Source: Stappia indica (GTDB lineage Bacteria > Pseudomonadota > Alphaproteobacteria > Rhizobiales > Stappiaceae). Taken from it: a stretch of DNA of 53,558 nt. This document shows positions 7,862 to 17,457 of the stretch, piece after piece. The notes under the pieces were generated by a model. It searched no databases and was not told the origin of the DNA. It was given only the letters and a program-made list of their open reading frames with translations. Made by a program: the position numbers and the translations under genes. Each line of letters opens with the position of its first letter. The stretch's first letter is position 1. The stretch is from the NCBI RefSeq assembly GCF_020177335.1, contig NZ_JAIVMG010000020.1, positions 1 to 53,558 on the forward strand, written 5' to 3'.

Positions 7862-9460
7862 GTGAAGGCGGACCACGTCATTATCGGTTCCGGCATCAAC
7901 GGCCTTGTCGCCGGCGCGCTGCTTGCGCGCAAGGGCGACAGGGTCGTGGTGCTCGAACGCGCCGAAGTGCCAGGTGGCTGCCTGCGCACCGGGGAAATCA
8001 CCCTGCCCGGTTTCCACCATGACATCATGGCGGCAACCTTCGTCTTGTTCCTGACCTCCCCGGCCGGGGCCGAACTGGCCGAGGATCTGGAACGGCACGG
8101 GCTTTGCTACTGCCACAGCGCCCACCCCACGGCGGTTCTGCGCCCCGATGGGTCGGCGCTGGTGCTGACCACCGACCGGCAGGCCAATATCGCCGCCTTC
8201 AACGCCCGCGCGGCTGGCGACGGCGACCGCCATGGCGCGATTGTCGGCCAGATCGAGGCGGATGCCCCGTTCCTCTTTGCCCTTTTGGGCGGTCGCCTCT
8301 GGAGCTGGCCGACGCTGAAGCTGCTGTTCGGGCAGATCCGCAAGCGCGGCCTGCGCGGGCTGGCCACCTGGTTCGGCACGGCTCTGGCGCCGGCACGCGG
8401 CTGGCTGGAAAGCGACTTTGCCAGCGCCGATATCCAGGCCCTGTGGGCGCCCTGGGTGCTGCACACCGGCTTGACGCCGGAAAGCACCTATTCCAGCCAG
8501 ATGGCCAAGGTCATCGCCTTCGCGCTGGAAGCTGCCGGCGCGCCGGTGGTCAAGGGCGGAGCAGGTGCTGCCGCACAGGCCTTCGTCCGGTTGATCGAGG
8601 CCCATGGCGGCGAGGTCCGCTGCGGCGTCGATGTCAGCCGCATCCTGGTGGAGAACGGGCGCGCCTGCGGCGTCGAGACCACCAGCGGCGAACGGCTGGA
8701 GGCGCAAACCGTGCTCGCCTCGGTCGCTCCCGATCAGCTCTATGACCGGCTGCTGCCGCAGGATCCCACAGATACGTCCCCGTCCCCCGACCTGGCGCCC
8801 TCCCTGGCGCCCGACCGGGAGGCCAGCCGCCGGTTCCGTCATGGCCGGGGCAATTTCCAGCTCCACTACGCCCTCGATGCCGCGCCCGACTGGTGCGCCG
8901 AGGGGCTGGACGATGTCGCCCTCATTCACCTTGCCGACGGCATCGATTCCGTGTCCAAGGCCAGCAACGAGGCAGAGCGTGGCCTCCTGCCGGAAACGCC
9001 GACGATCTGCGTCGGCCAGCCGCACCGGCTGGACCCGAGCCGCTGCCCCGAGGGCAAGGCGGTGCTGTGGCTGCAGGTGCCCGATGCGCCGCGTGTCATC
9101 AAGGGCGATGCCGCCGGCAAGATCACTGGGCGGGAGTGGGACGAGGCGACGCGCGAGGCCTTCGCCGACCGGCTGGAGGAAATCCTGCGCCGGCATATCC
9201 GCAACTTCGACCAGATCAAGCGCGCCCGCAAAGCCTATTCGCCCGCCGATCTGGCGGCGCTCAACATCAATCTTGTCGGCGGCGATCCTTATGGCGGCGC
9301 CTGTTCCATCGACCAGTTCTTCATCTGGCGCCCCTTCGCCCATTCGGTGAACGGCAAGACCGGGGTCAAGAACCTCATCCACATCGGCGCCTCCACCCAT
9401 CCCGGACCGGGACTTGGCGGCGGATCGGGCTATCTGGCGGCGAAAGGACTGGGAGCATGA
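7862..9460 (+). CDS. Phytoene-desaturase-like FAD oxidoreductase
   Basis: A 532-residue flavoprotein starting with GTG, six bases after the previous stop. The N-terminal Rossmann motif is HVIIGSGINGLVAGALL (about residues 4-20), with the ribose-binding Glu in VVLERAEVPGG. The C-terminal FAD-contact region is IHIGASTHPGPGLGGGSGYLAAKGL. It is a paralogue of the divergent gene at 5381-6952; both carry the features LPGF(R/H)HD near residue 50 and NLVGGD near the end. Its place between an isatin-hydrolase-like enzyme and iorAB suggests an oxidation step on an indole or aromatic intermediate. Its stop overlaps the MarR start (ATGA). Confidence 0.82.
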   Translation: MKADHVIIGSGINGLVAGALLARKGDRVVVLERAEVPGGCLRTGEITLPGFHHDIMAATFVLFLTSPAGAELAEDLERHGLCYCHSAHPTAVLRPDGSALVLTTDRQANIAAFNARAAGDGDRHGAIVGQIEADAPFLFALLGGRLWSWPTLKLLFGQIRKRGLRGLATWFGTALAPARGWLESDFASADIQALWAPWVLHTGLTPESTYSSQMAKVIAFALEAAGAPVVKGGAGAAAQAFVRLIEAHGGEVRCGVDVSRILVENGRACGVETTSGERLEAQTVLASVAPDQLYDRLLPQDPTDTSPSPDLAPSLAPDREASRRFRHGRGNFQLHYALDAAPDWCAEGLDDVALIHLADGIDSVSKASNEAERGLLPETPTICVGQPHRLDPSRCPEGKAVLWLQVPDAPRVIKGDAAGKITGREWDEATREAFADRLEEILRRHIRNFDQIKRARKAYSPADLAALNINLVGGDPYGGACSIDQFFIWRPFAHSVNGKTGVKNLIHIGASTHPGPGLGGGSGYLAAKGLGA

Positions 9461-9945
9461 CAGCACCAACGGATGCCGGCGGCCCGCAGGAAGAGGCGCC
9501 CCGCCTCGGCGAAATCGGCCTGGGCGGCTTCGCCCCCTACCTGATGAACCGCATCATGGCGCGCTACAATGCCTCCTTGCGCGAAGATGTCGCCGAGCTC
9601 GGACTGACCACGCCGAAGATGCGCACCCTGGCGGTGCTCGCCGTGATGGACGGGCTGTTGATCCGCGAGCTTGCGGTCCATGCGGTGGTCGAGCAATCGA
9701 CGCTGAGCCGGGCGCTCGACCAGCTTGCCGCCGAGGACCTGATCCGCCGCGAGGCCGATGCAAGCGACAGCCGTGCCACCCGGGTCTTTCTGACCGCCGG
9801 CGGGCGCGCGGCCTTCGACATCATGTGGCCGCATATGGCGGCGGCGCATGAACGCATGTTCCAGGGCATTGCCGACGACGAACGGCGCGCCTTCGTCGGG
9901 ACCTTGCAGAAAATGCTCACCAACATTCGCAAACACGAAATCTGA
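9457..9945 (+). CDS. MarR-family transcriptional regulator
   Basis: A 162-residue winged-helix regulator. The DNA-recognition region is LLIRELAVHAVVEQSTLSRA (about residues 68-87), followed by the wing with the typical DSRATRVFLTAGG (about 107-120). It is translationally coupled to the upstream flavoprotein (ATGA overlap) and lies eight bases before iorA, so it is co-transcribed with the pathway it probably controls. A ligand such as an aromatic acid would relieve repression. The candidate operator is the palindrome near 6980-6997. The start is chosen by the overlap; the frame extends upstream only as a shadow. Confidence 0.85.
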   Translation: MTAPTDAGGPQEEAPRLGEIGLGGFAPYLMNRIMARYNASLREDVAELGLTTPKMRTLAVLAVMDGLLIRELAVHAVVEQSTLSRALDQLAAEDLIRREADASDSRATRVFLTAGGRAAFDIMWPHMAAAHERMFQGIADDERRAFVGTLQKMLTNIRKHEI

Positions 9946-9953
9946 GGTTTCCC

Positions 9954-12104
9954 ATGGCCGAACGTTCCTTCAAGGCGGAAGTCGAACATCTGCGGCTTGG
10001 CGCAGGCGAAACCTTCACCGGCGAAGGCATCCTGGCGATCACCAAGGCCCTTCTGGAAAACGGCGTCGGCTATGTCGGCGGCTACCAGGGCGCGCCCATC
10101 AGCCACCTGATGGACGTTCTCGCCGATGCCGAAGAGCTCTTGAGCGAACTGGGCGTGCGCTTCGAGGCCAACGCCTCGGAAGCCGCCGCCGCCGCCATGC
10201 TCGCCGCCTCGGTCCATTACCCCATCCGCGGCGCGGTGACCTTCAAGGGCTCGGTCGGCGTCAATGTCGCCTCCGACGCGCTGGCCAACCTGGCCTCTTC
10301 CGGCGTCACCGGCGGCGCGCTGGTGATCGTCGGCGAGGACTATGGCGAAGGCTCCTCCATCATGCAGGAGCGCAGCCACGCCTTCGCGATGAAATCCCAG
10401 TTCTGGCTGCTGGACCCGCGCCCCAACCTGCCCTCCATCGTCAAGGCGGTGGAGCAGGGCTTCGAGCTGTCGGAAGCCTCGAACACCCCCGTGATGCTGA
10501 TGGTGCGCATCCGCTCCTGCCATGTGACCGGCAGCTTCGAAACCAGGGACAACCAGCGCCCGCCGCTGACCGTGCGCGAGGCCCTGTCAGCGCCGAGGCG
10601 CGATTTCAACCGGGTGGTGCTGCCGCCCATGTCCTTTGCCCATGAACAGGACAAGGTGAACAACCGCTGGCCGGCGGCAGAAAAATTCATTGTCGAGAAC
10701 GGCATCAACGAGCGGTTCGGGCCGGAGGGCGCACGGATCGGCATCGTCTGCCAGGGCGGCATGTACAACGGCGTGATCCGCGCCCTGCAACGGCTTGGCC
10801 TGGCCGATATCCTCGGCCAGACCGACGTGCCGCTTTATGTGCTCAACGCCACCTACCCGCTGGTGGAATCGGAATTCATGGCCTTCTGCGAGGGCAAGGA
10901 AGCTGTACTTGTGATCGAGGAGGGCCAGCCCGAATTCATCGAGCAGGCCCTGTCGACCATGCTCTACCGCGCCGGCTCGGATGTGCGGCTGCACGGCAAG
11001 GACATGCTGCCGATGGCCGGCGAATACACCGGTCAGGTGATGCTCGACGGGGTCACCGCCTTCCTGCGCGCTCATGCACCGGACATGCTGCCCGGCCAGG
11101 TGCGCGCGCCGAACAAGCCCGCGCCGGCGACGCCGGACCTCTCCTCCACCGTGCCGATCCGCCCGCCCGGCTTCTGCACCGGCTGTCCAGAGCGGCCGAT
11201 CTTCGCGGCAATGAAGCTGGTGGAGAAGGAACTGGGCCAGCATCAGATCAGCGCCGACATCGGCTGTCACCTGTTCGCCGCGCTCCCCCCCTTCGAGATC
11301 GGCGGCCAGACCATGGGCTATGGCCTCGGCCCGGCCTCGAACGCGGCCTTCGACGGCGGCGGCGAGAAGCGTGCCATCTCGATCATTGGCGATGGCGGCT
11401 TCTGGCACAACGGCCTGTCCACCTCCATCGGCAACATGGTGTTCAACAAGTCCGACAGCCTCGCCATCGTCGTCGACAACTACTATTCGGCGGCGACCGG
11501 CGGTCAGGACATCCCAAGCTCGCGCGCCGACAATCCGACCAAGGCGACCAACAACCCGATCACCGACGCGGTGAAGGGCATTGGCGTGAAATGGGTGCGG
11601 CAGGTCGACCGCACCTATGACGTGGCGCGGATGCGGCAGGTGATCCGCGAGGCGCTGACCACCGGAGAGCAGGGGCCGAAGGTCATCGTTGCCTCCTCCG
11701 AATGCATGCTCAACCGGCAGCGCCGGGAGAAGCCGCAACGCGCGAAAGCGATCAAGGACGGCCGCCGGATCGAGGCCCCCCGTTTCGGCGTCGATGAGGA
11801 CGTGTGCACCGGCGATCATGCCTGCATCCGCCTGTCGGGCTGCCCGTCGCTGTCGCTCAAGCGGCTGGACGATCCCTTGCGCGATGATCCGGTGGTCGCC
11901 ATCGATCACACCTGCGTCGGCTGCGGCAACTGCGGCGAGGTCGCCGAAGCGGCGGTGCTGTGCCCCAGCTTCTACCGCGCCGATGTGGTGCACAATCCGA
12001 CCGGCACCGAGCGCTGGTTCGCCCGGTTGCGCACCCGCCTGATCGACTGGCTTCAGACCCGGCGCGCGAACCGGCGCCTGACCTTTGTGGAGACTGCCCG
12101 ATGA
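9954..12104 (+). CDS. iorA: Indolepyruvate oxidoreductase alpha subunit, ThDP- and Fe-S-containing
   Basis: A 716-residue subunit for oxidative decarboxylation of aryl-pyruvates (indolepyruvate, phenylpyruvate) to aryl-acetyl-CoA. The N-terminal pyruvate-oxidoreductase-like domain is followed by a thiamine-diphosphate domain with GDGGFWHNGL and VVDNYYSAATGGQ (about residues 478-518) and CTGCPERP (about 407-414). The C-terminus (about 615-665) is a ferredoxin-like region with CTGDHACIRLSGC and CVGCGNC, so Fe-S clusters are carried in the subunit. It overlaps iorB by ATGA. In archaea the enzyme reduces ferredoxin; in proteobacteria the electron acceptor is less clear. The neighbours argue for aromatic amino acid or indole catabolism. 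Confidence 0.9.
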   Translation: MAERSFKAEVEHLRLGAGETFTGEGILAITKALLENGVGYVGGYQGAPISHLMDVLADAEELLSELGVRFEANASEAAAAAMLAASVHYPIRGAVTFKGSVGVNVASDALANLASSGVTGGALVIVGEDYGEGSSIMQERSHAFAMKSQFWLLDPRPNLPSIVKAVEQGFELSEASNTPVMLMVRIRSCHVTGSFETRDNQRPPLTVREALSAPRRDFNRVVLPPMSFAHEQDKVNNRWPAAEKFIVENGINERFGPEGARIGIVCQGGMYNGVIRALQRLGLADILGQTDVPLYVLNATYPLVESEFMAFCEGKEAVLVIEEGQPEFIEQALSTMLYRAGSDVRLHGKDMLPMAGEYTGQVMLDGVTAFLRAHAPDMLPGQVRAPNKPAPATPDLSSTVPIRPPGFCTGCPERPIFAAMKLVEKELGQHQISADIGCHLFAALPPFEIGGQTMGYGLGPASNAAFDGGGEKRAISIIGDGGFWHNGLSTSIGNMVFNKSDSLAIVVDNYYSAATGGQDIPSSRADNPTKATNNPITDAVKGIGVKWVRQVDRTYDVARMRQVIREALTTGEQGPKVIVASSECMLNRQRREKPQRAKAIKDGRRIEAPRFGVDEDVCTGDHACIRLSGCPSLSLKRLDDPLRDDPVVAIDHTCVGCGNCGEVAEAAVLCPSFYRADVVHNPTGTERWFARLRTRLIDWLQTRRANRRLTFVETAR

Positions 12105-13651
12105 GTGTCGAAACCGCCCTCGCCCCGCGCATTCCCGATGCCCGGATGGGCCAGGTCATCAAACTTGCCGTCCTCGCCGTTGGCGGTCAGGGCGGCGGCG
12201 TTCTCAGCGGCTGGATCGAGAAGCTGGCGCGCGCGCAGGGCTATGCCTGCCAGACCACATCGGTGGCCGGCGTCGCGCAGCGGACCGGCGCCACCATCTA
12301 CTATATCGAGATGGCCCCGGTCGCCCCCGGCGAAACGCCGATCTTCTCGCTGGCCCCGGCCTCCGGCGATGTCGATATCCTGATCGCGGCGGAGATCATG
12401 GAGGCGGGACGGGCGATCATGCGCGGCTTCGTCACCCCGGATCGCACCACGCTGATCGCCTCGACCCACCGCGTTCTCGCCGTCAGCGAGAAGATGGTGC
12501 CCGGCGACGGCATCGCAGATGCCGATGAGGTGATCGCCGCCGCAGAGACGGCGGCCCAGCGCGCCGTTCTGCTCGACATGGAGCGGCTGGCGGTGGACAA
12601 CGGCTCGGTGATTTCCGCCTCGCTGTTTGGCGGACTGGCCGGCTCTGGCGCCCTGCCGTTCCCTGAAACCGCCTTCGAGGACGCCATCCGCGCCGGCGGC
12701 AAAGGGGTCGACGCCTCCTTGCGCGCGTTCCGCGCCGCAGCCGCTGCCGCCAGGGATGGCGATCAGCCGGTCGCCCCCGCCGCGACGGACCGTCCCGCCG
12801 CAGCGATGGTCGGACCGCAGCGGCTGCAAAAGGACTGGGAGGAGCTGGAGAGCCAGTTGCGCAATCTGCCGGGCGCGGTCGCCGAGCTTGCCCTACCCGG
12901 CCTGCGCAAGGTGGTCGATTTTCAGGATCTGGCCTATGGGCGGGAGTATCTCGACCGGCTTGAGCGGGTCGTTGCCACCGATGACGCGGAACACGGCTTT
13001 GCCCTCTCCCGCGAGGCGGCGAAATACATTGCCAACGCCATGGCCTATGACGATGTGGTCCGCGTGGCGGATCGCAAGACCCGGGCGGCCCGCTTCGACC
13101 GCATCCGCCGGGAAATGTTCGTCAAGGACGACAAGGTGATGCAGCTCACCGAGTTTCTGCATCCGCGCGCGGAGGAAATCGCCGGCCTGTTGCCCGCCCG
13201 CCTTGGCGCCAAGGTCGAGGCCAGCCCGAAATGGATGGCCCGGCTTGATCGCTGGTTCTCCAAGGGGCGGCGCATTCGCACCGACACCCTGCGCGGCTTT
13301 CTGATGCTCTACATGATCGGGGGCTTACGCGGCTGGCGTCGGCGCACCCATCGGCACGCGCTGGAACAGGCCCATCTGGACGACTGGCTCGCCCTGGCGC
13401 TGCGCACCAGCGAAAAGGATTACCAGCTCGGCGTCGAGGTCGTGCGTACCCGGCGGCTGGTCAAGGGCTACTCGGACACGCACACGCGGGGTCTGTCCAA
13501 GTTCGACCGGGTGCTGGCGATGTTGCCGGCGCTTCAGGGGCGCGAGGATGCCGCCGACTGGCTGCGGCGCCTGCGCGAGGCCGCCCTGCTCGATGAGGAG
13601 GGCAAGGCGCTCGACGGCGCGATGCGCACGGTGGAAAGCTTCGCCGCATGA
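12101..13651 (+). CDS. iorB: Indolepyruvate oxidoreductase beta subunit with C-terminal DUF6537-type extension
   Basis: A 516-residue protein. The first 200 or so residues form the pyruvate:ferredoxin oxidoreductase gamma-type domain (AVGGQGGGVLSGWIEKLA near residue 26, and VAGVAQRTGATIYYIEM near 55), the partner of IorA. The remaining 280 residues (from about 235) are an alpha-helical extension that I recognise as the DUF6537 type found in long IorB proteins of proteobacteria; archaeal IorB is only about 200 residues. It is translationally coupled to iorA. The extension's function is unknown; it may serve the electron-acceptor side or stabilise the complex. Confidence 0.88.
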   Translation: MSVETALAPRIPDARMGQVIKLAVLAVGGQGGGVLSGWIEKLARAQGYACQTTSVAGVAQRTGATIYYIEMAPVAPGETPIFSLAPASGDVDILIAAEIMEAGRAIMRGFVTPDRTTLIASTHRVLAVSEKMVPGDGIADADEVIAAAETAAQRAVLLDMERLAVDNGSVISASLFGGLAGSGALPFPETAFEDAIRAGGKGVDASLRAFRAAAAAARDGDQPVAPAATDRPAAAMVGPQRLQKDWEELESQLRNLPGAVAELALPGLRKVVDFQDLAYGREYLDRLERVVATDDAEHGFALSREAAKYIANAMAYDDVVRVADRKTRAARFDRIRREMFVKDDKVMQLTEFLHPRAEEIAGLLPARLGAKVEASPKWMARLDRWFSKGRRIRTDTLRGFLMLYMIGGLRGWRRRTHRHALEQAHLDDWLALALRTSEKDYQLGVEVVRTRRLVKGYSDTHTRGLSKFDRVLAMLPALQGREDAADWLRRLREAALLDEEGKALDGAMRTVESFAA

Positions 13652-13710
13652 ACCGGCCCCGCTTCGCGGAAGTGCCCGGAACCGGTCAGGGCATGTGAGG
13701 GGACGCCCCC

Positions 13711-14484
13711 TCACCCCTCTTCGTCGTGCCTCCCGTCCGCCAGCAGCAGATGCCCGTGTTCAAATTCCGCCGCGATCTCCGGCGGAACCCCATCAGAGAC
13801 CAGGACGTCGATCGCCGACCAGTCGCAGACGTGAATCAGGCCGGATTTGCCGAATTTGGTCGCATCCATCAACAGGATGGTCTGATCGGCGAGCGGGATC
13901 ATCGCCCGTTTGAACTCCGCCTCGAACAGATCGAAATCGAGGCACCCCCGCGCCGCGCCGGCCACCACCGAGGTGACGAAATAGCTCGGGGTGAACTGCG
14001 ACAGGAACTCGATCGTACCGGCGCCGGTGATCGTCCGGTCCTCGGCGCGCAGTTCCCCTGCCGGCAGGATCAAACGGTGCCGGCTGTTGGCAGCCAGGAA
14101 GATCTGCGCGATCTCCAGCGAGATCGTCAGGATCGTCATCGGCTCCCGGTGCACCAGCTCGCGGGCGAGAAAACAGGCGGTGGAGCTGTTGTCGAGCAGC
14201 ACCGTCGCCCCCTCCCGGATGAAGCCGGCCGCCCGCACCGCGATCCGGGTCTTCGCCTCGACCTCCTCGCGCAAGCGCCGGTCGAAGGGTGGTTCGGTGC
14301 GCGGGATCGACAGCCGGACGCCGCCGTGGAACTTCTCAACGATCCCGTCCGCCGTCGGCCCCTTGAGATCCCGCCGGATGGTCTCGTCGGACACCTCGAA
14401 GGTCTCCGCCAGTTCCGTGATCGCCGCTTTCCCCCTGATCTTCAGCAGTGCGAGGATCTGGGTCTGTCGCACCGTGAGTGCCAT
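13711..14484 (-). CDS. DeoR/GlpR-family transcriptional regulator
   Basis: A 257-residue repressor-type regulator. The N-terminal helix-turn-helix is AITELAETFEVSDETIRRDL (about residues 20-39). It is followed by the DeoR C-terminal sugar-phosphate sensor domain, with TVLLDNSSTACFLARELV near 95 and the later LLMDATKFGKSG. It is the last gene of the minus-strand ugp-like operon, 19 bases after the ATPase gene, with the ribosome-binding site aggaggg. The annotation starts at 14484 because that site precedes this ATG; the frame continues upstream without one. Such regulators answer to phosphorylated sugars or glycerol-3-phosphate and likely control the transporter. Confidence 0.87.
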   Translation of the reverse strand: MALTVRQTQILALLKIRGKAAITELAETFEVSDETIRRDLKGPTADGIVEKFHGGVRLSIPRTEPPFDRRLREEVEAKTRIAVRAAGFIREGATVLLDNSSTACFLARELVHREPMTILTISLEIAQIFLAANSRHRLILPAGELRAEDRTITGAGTIEFLSQFTPSYFVTSVVAGAARGCLDFDLFEAEFKRAMIPLADQTILLMDATKFGKSGLIHVCDWSAIDVLVSDGVPPEIAAEFEHGHLLLADGRHDEEG

Positions 14485-14503
14485 GGGGTTCCCTCCTGTC
14501 CGC

Positions 14504-15574
<1,071 letters not shown>

Positions 15575-15595
15575 GAAACGGTCTCCGGATGGGCG

Positions 15596-16471
15596 TCACT
15601 TGACGCCGGTGTGCATGAAGCTGTCGATGAAACGGCGCTGGAAGATCACGAAGGCAAGCAGCAGCGGCGAGACGACGATGACCGTTCCGGCCATCAGCCG
15701 GGTCCAGTCGGCGCCGCTGTCCGACTTGGCAAGCAGCCCCAGCCCGATCGGCAGAGTGCGCACGTTGTCGGAATTGGTGACCAGCAGCGGCCACATGTAA
15801 TCGTTCCAATGGGTCACGACGGAGATGATGCCGAAGGCGATCAGCGTCGGCTGAACCAGCGGCAGGAAGACATGCCACAGGATGCCGAAATGGCCGCAGC
15901 CATCGAGCCTTGCGGCATCGGACAGCTCCTGCGGCACCTGCCGGAACGACTGGCGCAACATGAAGGTGCCATAGCCGGAGGCGACGAAGGGCACGATCAT
16001 CGCCGGCAGCGTGTTGATCAGGCCGAACTCCCGCAAGGTGATGAAATTCGTCAGGAAGATCGCATAGATCGGGAACATCACCTGTAAAAGGAACAGGCTG
16101 AACAGCAGCCGTTTCAGCGGAAACTCCAGCCGGGCGAAGGCATAGGCGGCAAGAGTGATGGTGACGAGTTGCGCCGCCAGGATCGAGCCAGTGACAATGA
16201 TCGAGTTGATCAGATAGGTGCCGAATGGCGCCACCGCGAGCGTTGCCGGGTAGTTGGCGAAGTTCAGCGCCTGCGGCAGAAACCCGGCCTCCGGGTCGAA
16301 CACCTCGGCCTTGGTCTTCAGCGAGGTCAGGACGATCCAGATCAGCGGGCTCATCCACAACAGCGCGACCGGCAGCATGATGAATTGCAGCCAGTTTCCC
16401 TTGAGCCGGGCGAGAACGGACCGGCGGCGCGGCGCATGGGCGGCAGGTTGTGCCTCGGAAATGGCGGTCAT
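15596..16471 (-). CDS. ABC importer permease, UgpE/MalG type
   Basis: A 291-residue inner-membrane permease with six predicted helices. It shows the EAA loop of binding-protein-dependent importers in the form ELSDAARLDGCGHFGILWHVFLP (about residues 185-207). An N-terminal cytoplasmic stretch with Arg-rich RRRSVLARLKG precedes helix 1. The start overlaps the stop of the upstream permease (TGATG), showing tight coupling. It works with the UgpA-like permease and the UgpC-like ATPase. The frame stays open upstream, but only as a shadow of the other permease gene. Confidence 0.88.
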   Translation of the reverse strand: MTAISEAQPAAHAPRRRSVLARLKGNWLQFIMLPVALLWMSPLIWIVLTSLKTKAEVFDPEAGFLPQALNFANYPATLAVAPFGTYLINSIIVTGSILAAQLVTITLAAYAFARLEFPLKRLLFSLFLLQVMFPIYAIFLTNFITLREFGLINTLPAMIVPFVASGYGTFMLRQSFRQVPQELSDAARLDGCGHFGILWHVFLPLVQPTLIAFGIISVVTHWNDYMWPLLVTNSDNVRTLPIGLGLLAKSDSGADWTRLMAGTVIVVSPLLLAFVIFQRRFIDSFMHTGVK

Positions 16472-17373
16472 CAGCGCTCTCCCAGGTAATGGACGCGGCG
16501 GCCAAGGGTCACCGACACCAGACCGATCAGCCCGAGAACGAACACCAGCAGCGTATTGGCCAGGGTCGAGGCATAGCCGATGTCCTGATACTGGAAGCCG
16601 TTCTGGTAGATGTAGAAGGTCAGCACGTTGGTCGCGTCGGCGGGACCACCCTGCGTCATGACATAGACGTAGTCGAAGATCTGGTAGCTGTGCAGCAGAC
16701 CGATCACGATGACGAAATAGAGCGTCGGCGAGATCAGCGGCACGGTGATGTGAATGAGCCGCTGCGGCGCGCTTACCCCGTCGAGCCGTGCCGCCTCGTA
16801 GAGGTCCGAAGGCACCAGCTTCAGCGCCGCCAGCAGGATCAGCATGAAATAGCCGGAGTATTTCCAGATGCTCATCAGCATGATCGCCGGCAAGGCCCAT
16901 TTGCTGCTGTAGAGCCAGTCGAGCCGCGGCAGGCCAAGAAAGGTCAGCGCCTCGTTGATCGGCCCGTATCCCGGTGCATAGAGGAACACCCAGACCATGC
17001 CGGCCGCCACCGAGGGGATCATCACCGGATAGAAGAATGCCGAGCGATAAAGCCCGATACCGCGCAACTTGCTGTCGAGCGCCACCGCCAGCAGCAGCGC
17101 CACCAGAATCGCCAGGGGAATGGTGATCAGCGTGTAGAGGGCCGTGTTGGCGAACACCTTCCAGAACAATCCGTCATCAAGCAGACGCAGGTAATTCTCC
17201 GCGCCCAGCCAGAAGATCTCCGGGTCGCCGAGCACCACGTCATGCAGGCTGAACCAGATCGAACGCAGGATCGGCCAATAGGTAAAGACCGCGAGAAAGA
17301 CGAGCGAGGGGAAGAGGAAGGCATAGGCCAGCAGCGCCTCGTTCCGGCGTGCCCGCGCCACGTTGAGCGACAT
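16471..17373 (-). CDS. ABC importer permease, UgpA/MalF type
   Basis: A 300-residue permease with about six transmembrane helices. The first is LLAYAFLFPSLVFLAVFTYW, with a short cytoplasmic N-terminus (MSLNVARARRNEA). The EAA loop reads LYEAARLDGVSAPQRLIHITVP (about 203-224). The chosen start at 17373 follows the family's usual length. It lies downstream of the solute-binding-protein gene, from which it is separated by a strong intercistronic hairpin, and overlaps the next permease by TGATG. Confidence 0.88.
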   Translation of the reverse strand: MSLNVARARRNEALLAYAFLFPSLVFLAVFTYWPILRSIWFSLHDVVLGDPEIFWLGAENYLRLLDDGLFWKVFANTALYTLITIPLAILVALLLAVALDSKLRGIGLYRSAFFYPVMIPSVAAGMVWVFLYAPGYGPINEALTFLGLPRLDWLYSSKWALPAIMLMSIWKYSGYFMLILLAALKLVPSDLYEAARLDGVSAPQRLIHITVPLISPTLYFVIVIGLLHSYQIFDYVYVMTQGGPADATNVLTFYIYQNGFQYQDIGYASTLANTLLVFVLGLIGLVSVTLGRRVHYLGER

Positions 17374-17410
17374 GTTCGAAGACCTCGATGCGGATCGGAG
17401 AAAGCGAAAC

Positions 17411-17435
17411 GGCGCGGGCCGGAAAGGCCCGCGCC
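17411..17435 (-). promoter_or_regulatory. Intercistronic hairpin after the solute-binding-protein gene
   Basis: GGCGCGGGCC-GGAAA-GGCCCGCGCC forms a perfect 10-bp stem with a 5-nt loop, between the stop of the binding-protein gene (17458) and the start of the first permease (17373). No T-run follows. Such hairpins typically protect the upstream message from 3' exonucleases or cause partial termination, giving more binding protein than permease. Confidence 0.6.
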
Positions 17436-17457
17436 GCAAAGGTTCGAGATGCCGGGA

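Noticed and set aside
6953-9469. A minus-strand reading frame that extends the flavoprotein of 5381-6952 to 1362 residues
   Set aside because: It is antisense to the isatin-hydrolase-like and second flavoprotein genes; its translation beyond 6952 has no domain features. High-GC codon structure leaves the opposite frame open.
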